Of a stretch of 48,456 bases of DNA, positions 35,601 through 43,847 are shown piece by piece. Position 1 is the stretch's first letter. Every line of letters starts with the position of its first letter. The stretch spans positions 1-48,456 of the forward strand of contig NZ_JAVFVU010000049.1 in the NCBI RefSeq assembly GCF_030929615.1, written 5' to 3'. The notes beneath the pieces are model-generated. The model saw only the letters and a list, made by a program, of their open reading frames with translations. It made no database searches and was not told the origin of the DNA. The translations under genes and the position numbers were made by a program. This DNA comes from Dyadobacter sp. LHD-138. GTDB taxonomy: Bacteria; Bacteroidota; Bacteroidia; Cytophagales; Spirosomataceae.

Positions 35601-35828
35601 ACCAATGCTACTTTCTTCAAGCTTCGTGAGCTTTCCATTGGCTATTCACTGCCGCCGTCTTTTGCCAAATACGTGGGGGCTAAGTCAGCTTCAATATCAT
35701 TTACAGGTCAAAACGTATGGATGTGGACGAAAGACTTCCGTTTTGCTGATCCTGATAAAGCAGATGACCGCCAGCTTACTTCTCCTTCCGTTCGCTACAT
35801 AGGAGGTAACATTCAACTCACTTTCTGA
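32661..35828 (+). CDS. SusC/RagA-type TonB-dependent outer-membrane transporter
   Basis: The 1055-residue protein imports oligosaccharides or peptides across the outer membrane together with its SusD partner. After a signal segment (residues about 14-38) there is a carboxypeptidase-D regulatory-like domain: VKGTIKDDAGNTLIGVSVVE, then GTTNGTITDQDGKFSISV. A plug domain follows with LLVIDGVPYVN, NQDDIESIDVLKGPTAAALY and GSRGGSGAVIVTTKRG. The barrel ends with SVRYIGGNIQLTF, a typical C-terminal strand. The start ATG at 32661 fits. No TonB box is obvious. No glycoside hydrolase is nearby, so the substrate is unknown. susD follows after 22 bp. Confidence 0.95.
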   Translation: MRNTFTLLPSRTGWLRQLLYTTFVILAITGYSGAAARYPSSGVSLRSGRSTADKPVKGTIKDDAGNTLIGVSVVEKGTTNGTITDQDGKFSISVRSEDAVLTMSFVGFTTKEIIVGNQSMLELVLSQDAKLLDEAIIVGALGMKLQEKALGYSVQKVSGSTIQTVKGTNLATSLTGKVSGLWVKNSTEFNEAPTLDLRGETPLLVIDGVPYVNISLKNLNQDDIESIDVLKGPTAAALYGSRGGSGAVIVTTKRGGTGKGLSVTVNSNNMFNAGFLMLPKVQHAYSAGLGSAYSPTDYIWGAKLDNGTMANQWNPITKQMEMSELRSLGKDNFRDFLVPGLISNNNVSVTQTGENGSFRVSMSHIYNKGQYPNLKSNTTSFNVSGDMKIGTKFSLNSQVGYNRISAPQVAGSGYDAQGYIYNILMWMGPEYDLSLYKNNYWITPNVKQNWHYNAWYDNPYMMAYEKLNGIEENKMNASFTATLDLFEGAKILVRPGFDLYQNNETRRNPPGILSTRGWDASGLYSIAKRNGYSFNGDALFTYNKTFGKLGIDVLAGGTIFKFDNNYLYSATRSGLLIPGYYSLNNSVERPDVSVVDPNTAASNPRFRKQVNSLLGKISLAYNNTFFLDVTGRNDWSSSMPAKTNSYFYPSAGASVVVSEFFQTLPNWLDFWKVRGSWTLSKSDLGVYATNNTYNTSTGVWSGLNSAAYPGTIIDGVNVVAEANRTWEIGTAAYFLKKRLKLDVAYFNKYNYNIQTSAPISQASGFNSTLINIDQTYVRKGMEITLAATVLKKGDWQWDATANWSYNHRYFKALDPQYSAKNSWTKVGGRTDTYTGATWLKDPQGNLIHQANGLTQASTYNSLYGHTDPKFIFGLANTVRYKQFTLSAAFDGRIGGYLFNYSSYKMWDTGAHPDSDNPWRYDEVVNKNKSYVGQGVVVTSGSVAFDNMGNITSDTREYGPNTTKVSYETYARRYGDGTRGVTNATFFKLRELSIGYSLPPSFAKYVGAKSASISFTGQNVWMWTKDFRFADPDKADDRQLTSPSVRYIGGNIQLTF

Positions 35829-35850
35829 TTAACACAAATTGACCCATATC

Positions 35851-37368
35851 ATGAAGAAATTCATTGCTAAATATATGCTCGTAGTTGGTGGCTTGCTTAC
35901 ATTAAACAGCTGCGCCGACTTCCAGGAGATTAACACCAATCCCAACGCCGCCACGTCGGTGTCGCCACAGATGCTGGCAACCAACCTGATTCTAAATATC
36001 ACATCGGTAAGCTATCTTGATCCGATGTTGCTTTCCAAAGCGATAAACCATACTGAGTTCCCCAGTTCAATGCAATACAACAATTTGGGAAAACAGGAGT
36101 ACAGCGGATTTGTTGTACTTACGAACGTCGCAAAGATGATCAACCTGGCACCGGAAGGAGCGCAAAAAAACGCTTATACCGGACTTGGCAAGTTCGTCCG
36201 TGCGTGGAGGTTTTATGAAATGACGATGCGTCTGGGAGACATCCCGTATGCAGATGCCCTGCAGGGAGAAACAGGTACCATCCGGCCGGCGTACTCTACG
36301 CAAAAAGAAGTGTTCCTGGCTATCCTGAAAGAGCTCGAAGAGGCTGATCAGGCATTCTCTCAAGGCGCAAATTTCGCGGGTGATCCGATCTATAATGGTG
36401 ATGTGGCAAAATGGAGAAAGGTGGTAAACACTTTTGCCTTGAAGGTGCTTCTTTCCCTTTCTGCTAAAGAAGCCGATACAGACTTGAACATCAAATCGCG
36501 TTTCAATACGATCGTTACAACGAAACCTATTTTTCAAAGCTCGGCCGACAACTTCCAGCGGGTGTATTCCGATGTGGCGGGACAGCGTTATCCGTGGTTC
36601 AAACTAAACAACCAGGGACTTATCTACACGGTGATGTCAACGATGATTGTCGATAAACTAAAAGAGCTGGAAGATTACCGTCTGTTCTATTATGCTGCCC
36701 CTTCTCCCATTAAGATCGCAGCGGGTGTGAGCGCTTCAAGTTACGATGCTTATCGGGCCGTAAATCCATCGGCTGTTTACTCTGATCTTACTGCCGTAGC
36801 GTCTTCGAAGGATTATTCTAACCTGAACGCCCGCTATTCGGAACTGGCCAACTCCGAACCGATTTATCTGATTGGCTACCCTGTTTTGCAGTTCATGCTG
36901 GCCGAGGCTTCATTGCGAGGGTGGATCAGCGGCACACCTACAAGCACGTATTACGAAAATGCGATTCGTGCGAGTATGCAGTTTACCGCAAACAACACGC
37001 CTGACAATGCTGATTTCCACCACAACCGCAAAATCAATGCTGATTATATTACCTCTTACCTGGCCTCGGACAAGGTTAAATTATCTGGTACGACACAGCA
37101 GCAGCTTGAAAAAATCATGACCCAAAGATATCTGGGTACATTCCTTCAGTCCGGGTTTGACAGTTATTTTGAAAACCGTCGCACTGGCTTCCCGGTTTTC
37201 CCGGTTAATCCGTTGTCCAACAACAATACGGACAAGGATAAAATACCAGTGCGGTGGATGTATCCTGACACGGAGATCAACTACAACTACGACAACCTGA
37301 CAAAGGCAATTCAATCGCAATATGGCGGCAACGATGACTACAATCAGAAAATGTGGCTGCTTAAATAA
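35851..37368 (+). CDS. SusD/RagB-type nutrient-binding lipoprotein
   Basis: ATG at 35851 gives 505 residues with a lipoprotein signal (MLVVGGLLTLNSC). The following FQEINTNPNAATSV and FVRAWRFYEMTMRLGDIPYA are hallmarks of the SusD-like family (SusD/RagB group 2), which binds substrate at the cell surface on top of SusC. Tetratricopeptide-like helices (for example KEVFLAILKELEEADQAFSQ) and the end YNQKMWLLK fit. The gene starts 22 bp after susC and is followed by a strong terminator, so the pair forms a complete transport operon. Confidence 0.95.
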   Translation: MKKFIAKYMLVVGGLLTLNSCADFQEINTNPNAATSVSPQMLATNLILNITSVSYLDPMLLSKAINHTEFPSSMQYNNLGKQEYSGFVVLTNVAKMINLAPEGAQKNAYTGLGKFVRAWRFYEMTMRLGDIPYADALQGETGTIRPAYSTQKEVFLAILKELEEADQAFSQGANFAGDPIYNGDVAKWRKVVNTFALKVLLSLSAKEADTDLNIKSRFNTIVTTKPIFQSSADNFQRVYSDVAGQRYPWFKLNNQGLIYTVMSTMIVDKLKELEDYRLFYYAAPSPIKIAAGVSASSYDAYRAVNPSAVYSDLTAVASSKDYSNLNARYSELANSEPIYLIGYPVLQFMLAEASLRGWISGTPTSTYYENAIRASMQFTANNTPDNADFHHNRKINADYITSYLASDKVKLSGTTQQQLEKIMTQRYLGTFLQSGFDSYFENRRTGFPVFPVNPLSNNNTDKDKIPVRWMYPDTEINYNYDNLTKAIQSQYGGNDDYNQKMWLLK

Positions 37369-37405
37369 TTGATTGAAATACGTTAAGAAACATTGTCAAA
37401 TGAGC

Positions 37406-37443
37406 AATACCCCTGAAAACCAGATGTTTTCAGGGGTATTTTT
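37406..37443 (+). terminator. Strong intrinsic terminator of the susCD operon
   Basis: AATACCCCTGAAAAC (37406-37420) pairs perfectly with GTTTTCAGGGGTATT (37426-37440) around a CAGAT loop and runs into TTTTT (37439-37443). It lies 38 bp after the susD stop, a textbook position. Confidence 0.9.
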
Positions 37444-38127
37444 AATGTATCGCCGTCCTTTCGACGTTTACATATTTAGAGTCAAAACCTCGCTATCGAT
37501 AAGGAGCTCTTATTTTAGCATCGGCGTCAAATGGTTTGATTTTTCATGTCAAAAAAAACACAGATCCATTTTCATCGGAGAACTGGAATGGTCTTGTCCT
37601 GAAATTGAATAATTCGGACGCGTTGACCATTTACAAAACGATAACTTTTTAATACCCATAAACTGATCACTTAGTTTCCTAGCGTATGTTTTCGCCCATT
37701 TGTAACGAAAACCTCAGAATGATCCTTGCAGCGAATTTCTCGAAAGGGAGCGCCTGATCTAACTCAAAGCGGCTAATATAATTTTATTGGTAAGAGAGAT
37801 ATTGATGGAGAATTCGCATACACGGACCAGTGGATTCCGCGGCAGAATGACCACTTTAAGAAATCATTTAACCCTGGTCTATTTCTTTATTAATCAATCA
37901 TTTATAATTAATTGAAATGTCCGATTTTATATGACCTCGATTTCCGTATTCAGGTGGTCACAGGTACCGAAGTCTCCATAATTATTCTGTAACCAATAAG
38001 AGAAAGCAATACTTTAAAATGGTCGGTCTGACTCGGAATCCAATAGTCGGCGTATCCGAATTATCCAGAGGAAATTTTCTAGTGCATTTATTAAATTTAC
38101 CATAGCACTATGTAACCACTAAGCTAT
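37444..38127. other. Intergenic region between susD and the kinase operon
   Basis: I see no gene or repeat in these 684 bp. One 79-residue plus-strand frame beginning at 37373 overlaps the terminator and has no signal or domain. Regulatory DNA for the kinase operon should be in the last 100 bp, where the promoter-like box and hairpin are listed separately. Confidence 0.4.
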
Positions 38128-38135
38128 TACATTTG
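38128..38135 (+). promoter_or_regulatory. Bacteroidota-type -7 promoter box upstream of the kinase pair
   Basis: TACATTTG at 38128-38135 matches the Bacteroidota sigma-factor consensus TAnnTTTG exactly and lies 63 bp before the first kinase ATG. A good -33 TTG match is not clear. Transcription would start near 38142, within or just before the hairpin that follows. Confidence 0.4.
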
Positions 38136-38164
38136 TACTACAACCTATCGAATAAGTTGTAGTA
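38136..38164 (+). promoter_or_regulatory. Leader hairpin or operator upstream of the kinase pair
   Basis: TACTACAAC (38136-38144) and GTTGTAGTA (38156-38164) form a perfect 9-bp inverted repeat with an 11-bp spacer. Directly downstream of the -7-like box and 34 bp before the ATG, it could be a DNA operator (for example for the LytTR regulator) or an RNA hairpin in the leader. A LytTR site is usually a direct repeat, so binding by that protein is uncertain. Confidence 0.45.
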
Positions 38165-38197
38165 TTTATAGCCAGCTTTCTTTTTGAAACAGTTTAC

Positions 38198-39214
38198 ATG
38201 TATACTCTTCCCTACCTAAAAAAAGATCTTTTAAAACACGGTATATATTTATCAGTTTTACTGACTATGGCTGTACTTCCTGCACGTTTGTTAGAAAAGC
38301 AGGGCAATGATCCCATTAATCTTGCAGGTTCCCAATTTGTTATCGTTTTTCTATGTTTTGGTTGCTGGATTTCTGCTTTGTATTTTTTACAAACTACTCT
38401 TTTTACCATGAAATGGCTGAGAGCTGCATCGTGTCTTATAACCTGCGCTTTTCTGTCGGTAATTTTTTACTATTCTTTCAACTTTCTTTTCGAAGATTTC
38501 CCCATACTCCCAATCAAGACCTTACCCTGGCACGTAGGATTTGTCGGACTTCTTTTCCGAGGTATTATTATAGGAGGCATTATGTACCCGATAGCAAAAT
38601 ACTTTGTCAAACAGCGGCAGGTGATAAACGAAAAAATCCAGCTAGAACGTCTGAATCGCAAGAACATCTTGTCACACCTGGGTTTTCTTCAACAACAAAT
38701 GGATAATCGTTTCATGCTTAATTCGCTTAATGTTTTGAGTTCGGGAATCGAAGAGGAATGGGGAAGGAATTATATAAAAAGACTTTGTAATGTGTATCGC
38801 TACCTGGTGGATGGAGCGAAGGGAGATAACATCATTACAGTCAGGAAAGAAGTGGAATTTATCGAATCCTATAATCATCTTCTTAAGGTGCGGTTTGAAG
38901 ACGGTATCAAATTAAACATCAACCTCAATGACCTGCTCTTAAGCCGAAAAATACCACCCATGTCTTTACAAACATTGGTTGAAAATGCAGTTAAACACAA
39001 TGTCGTGAGCCCGGACTCCCCTCTGTATATTGAAATATTTAATGAGAAGAATAATATCATCGTACGTAATAACGTGCAGTTAAGATTCTCGAGAACAAAA
39101 CAACCAGGGGTTGGTCTCCAAAATTTACGAGAACGTTATAGAATTCTTACCAAAACCCCTGTCGTAGTAAGAAGTGATGCAAACCATTATGATGTAACCA
39201 TCTCAACCATTTAA
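38198..39214 (+). CDS. LytS/YehU-type sensor histidine kinase with Arg in place of the phospho-His
   Basis: The 338-residue protein has four membrane helices (about 13-30, 45-68, 76-98, 113-136), then a His_kinase (PF06580-like) region and an HATPase. The family phospho-acceptor motif is normally Q-x-N/D-x-H-F-x-F-N-x-L-N. Here it reads LQQQMDNRFMLNSLN: Arg171 (codon CGT, 38708-38710) takes the place of His. One base change (CAT to CGT) explains it. The ATP lobe seems intact: N-box LVENAVKHN and G-box PGVGLQNLRERY. So it may bind ATP yet not autophosphorylate at this site. It is followed after 1 bp by a homologous kinase that keeps the His, so a heterodimer or an allosteric sensor is a reasonable guess. 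Confidence 0.85.
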   Translation: MYTLPYLKKDLLKHGIYLSVLLTMAVLPARLLEKQGNDPINLAGSQFVIVFLCFGCWISALYFLQTTLFTMKWLRAASCLITCAFLSVIFYYSFNFLFEDFPILPIKTLPWHVGFVGLLFRGIIIGGIMYPIAKYFVKQRQVINEKIQLERLNRKNILSHLGFLQQQMDNRFMLNSLNVLSSGIEEEWGRNYIKRLCNVYRYLVDGAKGDNIITVRKEVEFIESYNHLLKVRFEDGIKLNINLNDLLLSRKIPPMSLQTLVENAVKHNVVSPDSPLYIEIFNEKNNIIVRNNVQLRFSRTKQPGVGLQNLRERYRILTKTPVVVRSDANHYDVTISTI

Positions 39215-39215
39215 G

Positions 39216-40286
39216 ATGCCAGTAAATGCCTCCGCCTTACATCGTTTTTCTCTAAACATAAAAAAAACCATTTTCGCTTTGGTTAAAAATGATCTTGCAA
39301 AACAGGGCATTTTTTTATCATTTCTTCTAACCTTGGGAGCCTTTCAATTACGGCTTTCTTTGAATCATGATGTTGATACTACGGTTATGGCAATACACCA
39401 CCTCGTGTTCGTTGTGTTATGCCTGCTAATATGGCTTTCCATAATATACGTTATTCAGAATCTTAACATTGCCTCTGGCTGGCAAAAGGCAGCTATAAGT
39501 TCTTTATTTTGCATATCGCTTTCCCTGCTCTTCTACCATACTTTCGAATTGGCATTTCAGTATTTTTCGATTCAATCTCTAAATGATCCTGCATGGCTGA
39601 CCGGAACAAAAGGCTCCATTTATAAAGGTCTGCTCTTCGCAGGACTGATGTATCCCATTGCATATTATTTGGAAAAACAAAAAGAAATTCAAGAAGAGAG
39701 AATTGAATTAGAACGGCTAAATAATAAAAGCCTGCTTACCCATCTCGGTTTTCTACAACAACAGATGGATTCACACTTCATGTTTAACTCATTAAGTATT
39801 TTAAGGTCGGGAATTACGGATGAATGGGGAAAAAATTACATCGTCAGATTATGCAATGTGTACCGCTATCTGCTGGAACAAACTCAGGAGACAAATCTTA
39901 TTGATGTTCATAAGGAAGTCGAATTCATAGAATCATACATCCATCTTTTAAATGAGAGGTTTGATGGTGGTGTAATAGTAGAGATTCACCTGGAAGGTCA
40001 AATTCTTGACCGAAAAATTCCTCCTATGGCTTTGCAAACGTTAGTTGAAAACGCTGTAAAACATAATACCACATTGACAAATATCCCTCTTAAAATAAAG
40101 ATTTTTAGCGACCAGCACCATATTGTAGTAAAAAGCGATTTGCATTTTAAAGATAATGTCGGCTGTAAAACCACTAAGGGGATTGGATTACAAAATTTGA
40201 GTGAGCGTTATCTTCTGATAGCGAAAGAACCCGTGGTTATTGTTGAAGATGAATACTGCCTTACTGTCAGAATTGCGACAATCTGA
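39216..40286 (+). CDS. LytS/YehU-type sensor histidine kinase, canonical phospho-His
   Basis: The 356-residue protein shares layout and much sequence with the kinase just upstream (for example LERLNNKSLLTHLGFLQQQ). It keeps the acceptor: LQQQMDSHFMFNSLSIL with His187. Four membrane helices precede it. ATP-lobe boxes are LVENAVKHN and GIGLQNLSERY. Such kinases sense envelope or small-molecule cues, and the sensor region here is only membrane helices with short loops, so the signal is likely in or near the membrane. It is separated by 1 bp from the upstream stop and lies 56 bp before the response regulator. Confidence 0.9.
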   Translation: MPVNASALHRFSLNIKKTIFALVKNDLAKQGIFLSFLLTLGAFQLRLSLNHDVDTTVMAIHHLVFVVLCLLIWLSIIYVIQNLNIASGWQKAAISSLFCISLSLLFYHTFELAFQYFSIQSLNDPAWLTGTKGSIYKGLLFAGLMYPIAYYLEKQKEIQEERIELERLNNKSLLTHLGFLQQQMDSHFMFNSLSILRSGITDEWGKNYIVRLCNVYRYLLEQTQETNLIDVHKEVEFIESYIHLLNERFDGGVIVEIHLEGQILDRKIPPMALQTLVENAVKHNTTLTNIPLKIKIFSDQHHIVVKSDLHFKDNVGCKTTKGIGLQNLSERYLLIAKEPVVIVEDEYCLTVRIATI

Positions 40287-40342
40287 TGATTCCTGCCGGA
40301 TTCCTAAACCATTTACAATTAGATTTTACAAAATATTAGTTA

Positions 40343-41119
40343 ATGCAGATGATTGAAATTTTAATAATTGAAGACGATTTAAGGCTTGCAACTGAATTAA
40401 CAAAAATGATCGAACAGTTACCGATTGAAGCGAACGTTTGTGGTGTTCTTTCATCCGTAAAAGAATCTATTGATTGGTTTTCCGCCAATCCTATGCCATC
40501 CATTATACTTTCAGACATCGAATTGACAGATGGGAACAGCTTTGATATATTCGCTTCTATATTGATTACTGCACCTGTTATTTTTTGCACTGCCTACGAT
40601 CAGTACGCCCTTCAGGCGTTTAAAAATAATGGCGTTGACTATATTTTAAAACCCATTGAGCAAGAAAAACTCCAAAAAAGCTTTGACAGGATAATTCAAA
40701 TGCAAAAGAGTCTGACACCCGCTGAGACGATTTCAAGCCCTGCCCGCTATCATAATGTTATAAAAGAACTCAGCCATGCTTACAAAACCACCCTTCTGGT
40801 TTATTACAAAAATAAAATTATCCCGGTTTACATTTCCAACATTAAATTCCTTCGATATTCGTTCATGACCGTGTATGTCCACACTGAAAATGAGAAATTC
40901 GAGGTTAAGGAAAAACTGGACGATCTGATGTTATCATTGCCGGCCCGTGACTTTTTCCGCGCGAATCGTCAAGTTATTATCAACAGAAATTCAATTTTAG
41001 ACATTGAGCCTCTTTCAACCCGTAAATTGTCGGTTAAATTAAACGTTGAAAACTCCGAATCAATTATCGTAAGTAAAGAAAAAGCTGCGGAATTCCTTAA
41101 GTGGATCGAATGGGCATAA
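40343..41119 (+). CDS. LytTR-family response regulator
   Basis: The 258-residue protein has a receiver domain (about 3-120) with acidic pair Asp11/Asp12, phospho-acceptor Asp58 in SIILSDIELTDG, Thr83 and Lys103 (DYILKPIEQ). A C-terminal LytTR DNA-binding domain (about 150-255) follows, with FLRYSFMTVYVHTENEKFEV, FFRANRQVIINRNSILDIEP and RKLSVKLN. Starts at 40343 and 40349 (MQM) are equally likely. It should take phosphate from the downstream kinase (His187 type) and regulate envelope or export genes; the S74 and T9SS genes 880 bp downstream are candidates by position only. Confidence 0.9.
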   Translation: MQMIEILIIEDDLRLATELTKMIEQLPIEANVCGVLSSVKESIDWFSANPMPSIILSDIELTDGNSFDIFASILITAPVIFCTAYDQYALQAFKNNGVDYILKPIEQEKLQKSFDRIIQMQKSLTPAETISSPARYHNVIKELSHAYKTTLLVYYKNKIIPVYISNIKFLRYSFMTVYVHTENEKFEVKEKLDDLMLSLPARDFFRANRQVIINRNSILDIEPLSTRKLSVKLNVENSESIIVSKEKAAEFLKWIEWA

Positions 41120-41995
41120 AGAATATTCATGTCCACAATTGAAGCCTTCATATAGTACTTTGCCGGGTTCAAGAAAATTGCTTCGTTCAATTTTTCTGTT
41201 GCCCGGTTTGTTTTCTATACTTGTACAAGTATTGCTAACAAACACATCGCACATGAACACCTTTACTGATAACGTACCGGTTAACGGAGAAAACTCAGTA
41301 AATAACGCAACGCCCGTAACTGTTTCGACCGGCCAGGCCAATTAAAAAACCTCTCTACCGGAATTTATCTTGTAAAGATTACCCGTCTGGACGGAACACT
41401 ATCCACACACAAATCACTGATTAACACACAATATCAATACCCTCCTCGTTTATTTTCAGGTCAATATTTCCCCGGATATTCGGGGAAATATTACGAATCG
41501 TACGATAAAAGAAAACGTAAATACTTGAATAAAAACAAAATACCCCAAAGCATAAATTTATTCCTCAACTGGGCTCGGGTCAACCCTTAACATTGCAGAA
41601 GCCTCTCTTTTAAGTGGAGGCAGATAAGGATACTATTGAGAAAATATGGCCGCACGATATTGATTTATTCTTCAAAGCTTTCCTGTTCCGAATTTCTGAA
41701 ATCAGCATTCTTTCTTCGATTTAAGTCCTTTGAACCGCTGGATCATTCATTGTCTCTAATTTTCAAATAGTCAATTGTCAGGTTCGGATTCAAATTTGCC
41801 TGTTTGGTCAAAATCGGGGCAATGTATTTTTGAATAGCCAATACAGCTTTCTATTCTTGCATGAGGTTCTCTATAAAATGATCTAATGATCAGACACTCA
41901 ACAAACCTCGATCGCTGCTCCATCCATGAAAGTATCCAGGTGATGTAGAGCTGTTAAATCCTATTTTATTAATTGACTATTAAAGCCAACCTGTT
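41120..41995. other. Intergenic region with a decayed T9SS-domain fragment
   Basis: No intact gene is seen. A relic of a T9SS sorting domain lies at 41342-41425 (see its entry). The remainder is AT-rich, with T- and A-runs but no clear hairpin terminator and no exact TAnnTTTG box just before the downstream ATG. Confidence 0.4.
41342..41425 (+). pseudogene. Remnant of a T9SS type A C-terminal sorting domain
   Basis: Read in frame from 41342, the codons give LKNLSTGIYLVKITRLDG and TLSTHKSLIN. This is the last beta-strand pair of a type A T9SS sorting domain (L..L..GIY.V.I...G.....K..I.). The upstream sequence in another frame, NGENSVNNATPVTVSTGQAN, may be the previous strand after a frameshift. 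All of the passenger protein is gone. It suggests an old surface-protein gene once stood where the intact T9SS gene at 43848 now lies nearby. Confidence 0.55.
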
Positions 41996-43819
41996 ATGCT
42001 TAGAAAAATTACATTTTTTGCAATTGCCTCCCTGGCAGCATCCACTGCCTTTGCTCAAATGAAAGTTGGCGCGAGCGGCGCACCTGATGCCAGCGCAATA
42101 CTTGAACTAAGCAGCAGCAACAAAGGCTTGCTCATGCCTCGCGTAGCACTTATCACCACCACCACATGGGGGTTGGCAGGATCAGAGCCCGTTGCCGGTA
42201 TGTCGGTTTACAATACAACCATTGGTATTACCAGCAGCAACACCAATTACCCGGCAAACGGAATCGGTGAATATTTCTGGGACGGCACGGGTTGGGTTAG
42301 TAAGAAGTTTAGTGCAGGCAACGCTTATGTTGAACCCTGGTTCAACGTGGCTACCAACACTGGTGCAACAACCAATACCCAGAACATTTATCAGATGGGA
42401 AAGGTTGGTATTAACGTTACAAATCCGGAGCTGGAACTGCATGTAAGAGGTTCTGTTCTTGTTACCCCAGAAAGTACAGTCGCTGGGTCGCTGGTGACCA
42501 CGCAAATTGTTGGCGGCGGCGTAGAACTCTATCGGGACCCAACTGCCAGTGTTCCGAATGTTAACGGATATGTCGATTTTAAGGCCAATCGGGATCATGA
42601 TCGCGATGCACGGATTTTCTTTGATAATACAGTGGGTCCCACTGGCGGACTGGTTCTGGAAACAACGACGGATGGTACTTCTGCTACATTATCGAAAAGG
42701 CTGGTTATTTTAAACAGTAATGGCAATGTTGGTTTAGGCACCAGTACTCCCGCGCAAAGATTACATACGGTAGGTACTACACGTACCGATGGGATGTTTG
42801 AAGCTTACAGTCCCGCGGGAAATTTAGGTGGCAGGTTGTATACCACAGAAGAAACGGGGGTGGCTAATGGCCTTGTGGTGGAATCATCGCGCGCCGAGGG
42901 CAACATGATTTTCAAAACAAATAGTGGAACCAACACTGTGGAGCGTATGCGTATTACAAATAATGGCGGAAATGTTGGTATTCACACACCTGCACCTGAG
43001 GCAGATCTTCATGTGAGCGGAGGGTTATTGATCAGCAATGAAACAAGTGTTTTAGCATCTCCAACATCGGTTACAGCTGTAAATGGTAGCATTGAATTGT
43101 ACCGGGACGCTACTATCGACGCGCAGTACAATGGCTTTATAGACTTTAAAAAGACAAAAGGCCTTGATCGTGATGCCCGCATCGCATACAATCGTTCTTA
43201 CGGAACAAATGGTGCTATATCGTTTGAAACGACAACGGACGGAACTTCCACTACACGGGATACCAGAATGGTTATCATGAATTCCAATGGAAACGTAGGA
43301 ATTGGCTCGACAGCGCCAGTTTACAAATTGGATGTTACCGGAGATATTAATGCCACCGGAGAAGTCCGCAATAGTGGCGTCATATTGACCTCGGACGCTC
43401 GCCTTAAAAGAAACATCAAAACATTTGAAAATGGTTTAACTACAGTGCAAAAGCTTCGGCCAGTGTTTTATGAGAAAAAAAGCGCTGTTGAAAGTAATGA
43501 CTACAACCGCTCAGAAATAGGCTTTTTAGCCCAGGATATTCAGAAAGTGCTTCCTCAGCTTGTCAGAGAAGGAAAAGACCTCAATAAAACCCTGGCTGTC
43601 GATTACAATTCACTGATCCCTGTATTAACAAAAGCAATACAAGAACTTAGTGCACAGGTAACTTCTTTAAAAGTTGAAAACCAAAAATTATCGGCAGCAG
43701 TAAACAGAAGCGAACATTCAGAAAAAGCCATTGCCCAACTGGCAGATCAGGTTATCGAATTACAGAAGCTGATGGCCCTTCAAAAACCGCAATCAGAAAA
43801 TACCTCTTCTGCAAAGTAA
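41996..43819 (+). CDS. Tail-fibre-like protein with S74 chaperone (endosialidase-type) C-terminus
   Basis: The 607-residue protein has a signal peptide (MLRKITFFAIASLAASTAFA), then an APDASAILELSSSNKGLLMP motif common in Bacteroidota surface fibres. Two tandem repeat blocks follow, and a C-terminal intramolecular chaperone (S74). The latter has TSDARLKRNIKTFENGLTTV with the Ser-Asp needed for self-cleavage, EIGFLAQDIQKVLPQLV and AVDYNSLIPVLTKAIQEL. A coiled coil (AQVTSLKVENQKLSAAVN) ends the chain. S74 proteins trimerise and then release the chaperone. Here it may form a secreted trimeric fibre. It precedes the T9SS-sorted gene by 28 bp. Confidence 0.9.
   Translation: MLRKITFFAIASLAASTAFAQMKVGASGAPDASAILELSSSNKGLLMPRVALITTTTWGLAGSEPVAGMSVYNTTIGITSSNTNYPANGIGEYFWDGTGWVSKKFSAGNAYVEPWFNVATNTGATTNTQNIYQMGKVGINVTNPELELHVRGSVLVTPESTVAGSLVTTQIVGGGVELYRDPTASVPNVNGYVDFKANRDHDRDARIFFDNTVGPTGGLVLETTTDGTSATLSKRLVILNSNGNVGLGTSTPAQRLHTVGTTRTDGMFEAYSPAGNLGGRLYTTEETGVANGLVVESSRAEGNMIFKTNSGTNTVERMRITNNGGNVGIHTPAPEADLHVSGGLLISNETSVLASPTSVTAVNGSIELYRDATIDAQYNGFIDFKKTKGLDRDARIAYNRSYGTNGAISFETTTDGTSTTRDTRMVIMNSNGNVGIGSTAPVYKLDVTGDINATGEVRNSGVILTSDARLKRNIKTFENGLTTVQKLRPVFYEKKSAVESNDYNRSEIGFLAQDIQKVLPQLVREGKDLNKTLAVDYNSLIPVLTKAIQELSAQVTSLKVENQKLSAAVNRSEHSEKAIAQLADQVIELQKLMALQKPQSENTSSAK
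42404..42775 (+). repeat. Internal repeat 1 of the S74 fibre gene
   Basis: Residues 137-260 of the fibre protein form one unit: NPELELHVRGSVLV, VELYRDPTASVPNVNGYVDF, DHDRDARIFFDNTVGPTGGL, LETTTDGTSATLSKR, LNSNGNVGLGTSTPAQRL. It lines up along its length with residues 327-449. Confidence 0.8.
42974..43342 (+). repeat. Internal repeat 2 of the S74 fibre gene
   Basis: Residues 327-449 repeat the unit: PEADLHVSGGLLIS, IELYRDATIDAQYNGFIDF, LDRDARIAYNRSYGTNGAIS, FETTTDGTSTTRDTR, MNSNGNVGIGSTAPVYKLDV. The lengths (124 and 123 residues) and order of motifs match repeat 1, showing an internal duplication with later divergence. Confidence 0.8.
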
Positions 43820-43847
43820 TCAGGCTAAACCTTTAAAATTGATCTGT

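Noticed and set aside
36067..36537. 156-residue frame antisense to susD
   Set aside because: It lies entirely inside a confident SusD gene and shows no protein family features.
38198..38710. Idea that the first kinase is a pseudogene
   Set aside because: The frame is intact and the ATP-lobe motifs are kept; only the acceptor residue differs, so a specialised protein is at least as likely.
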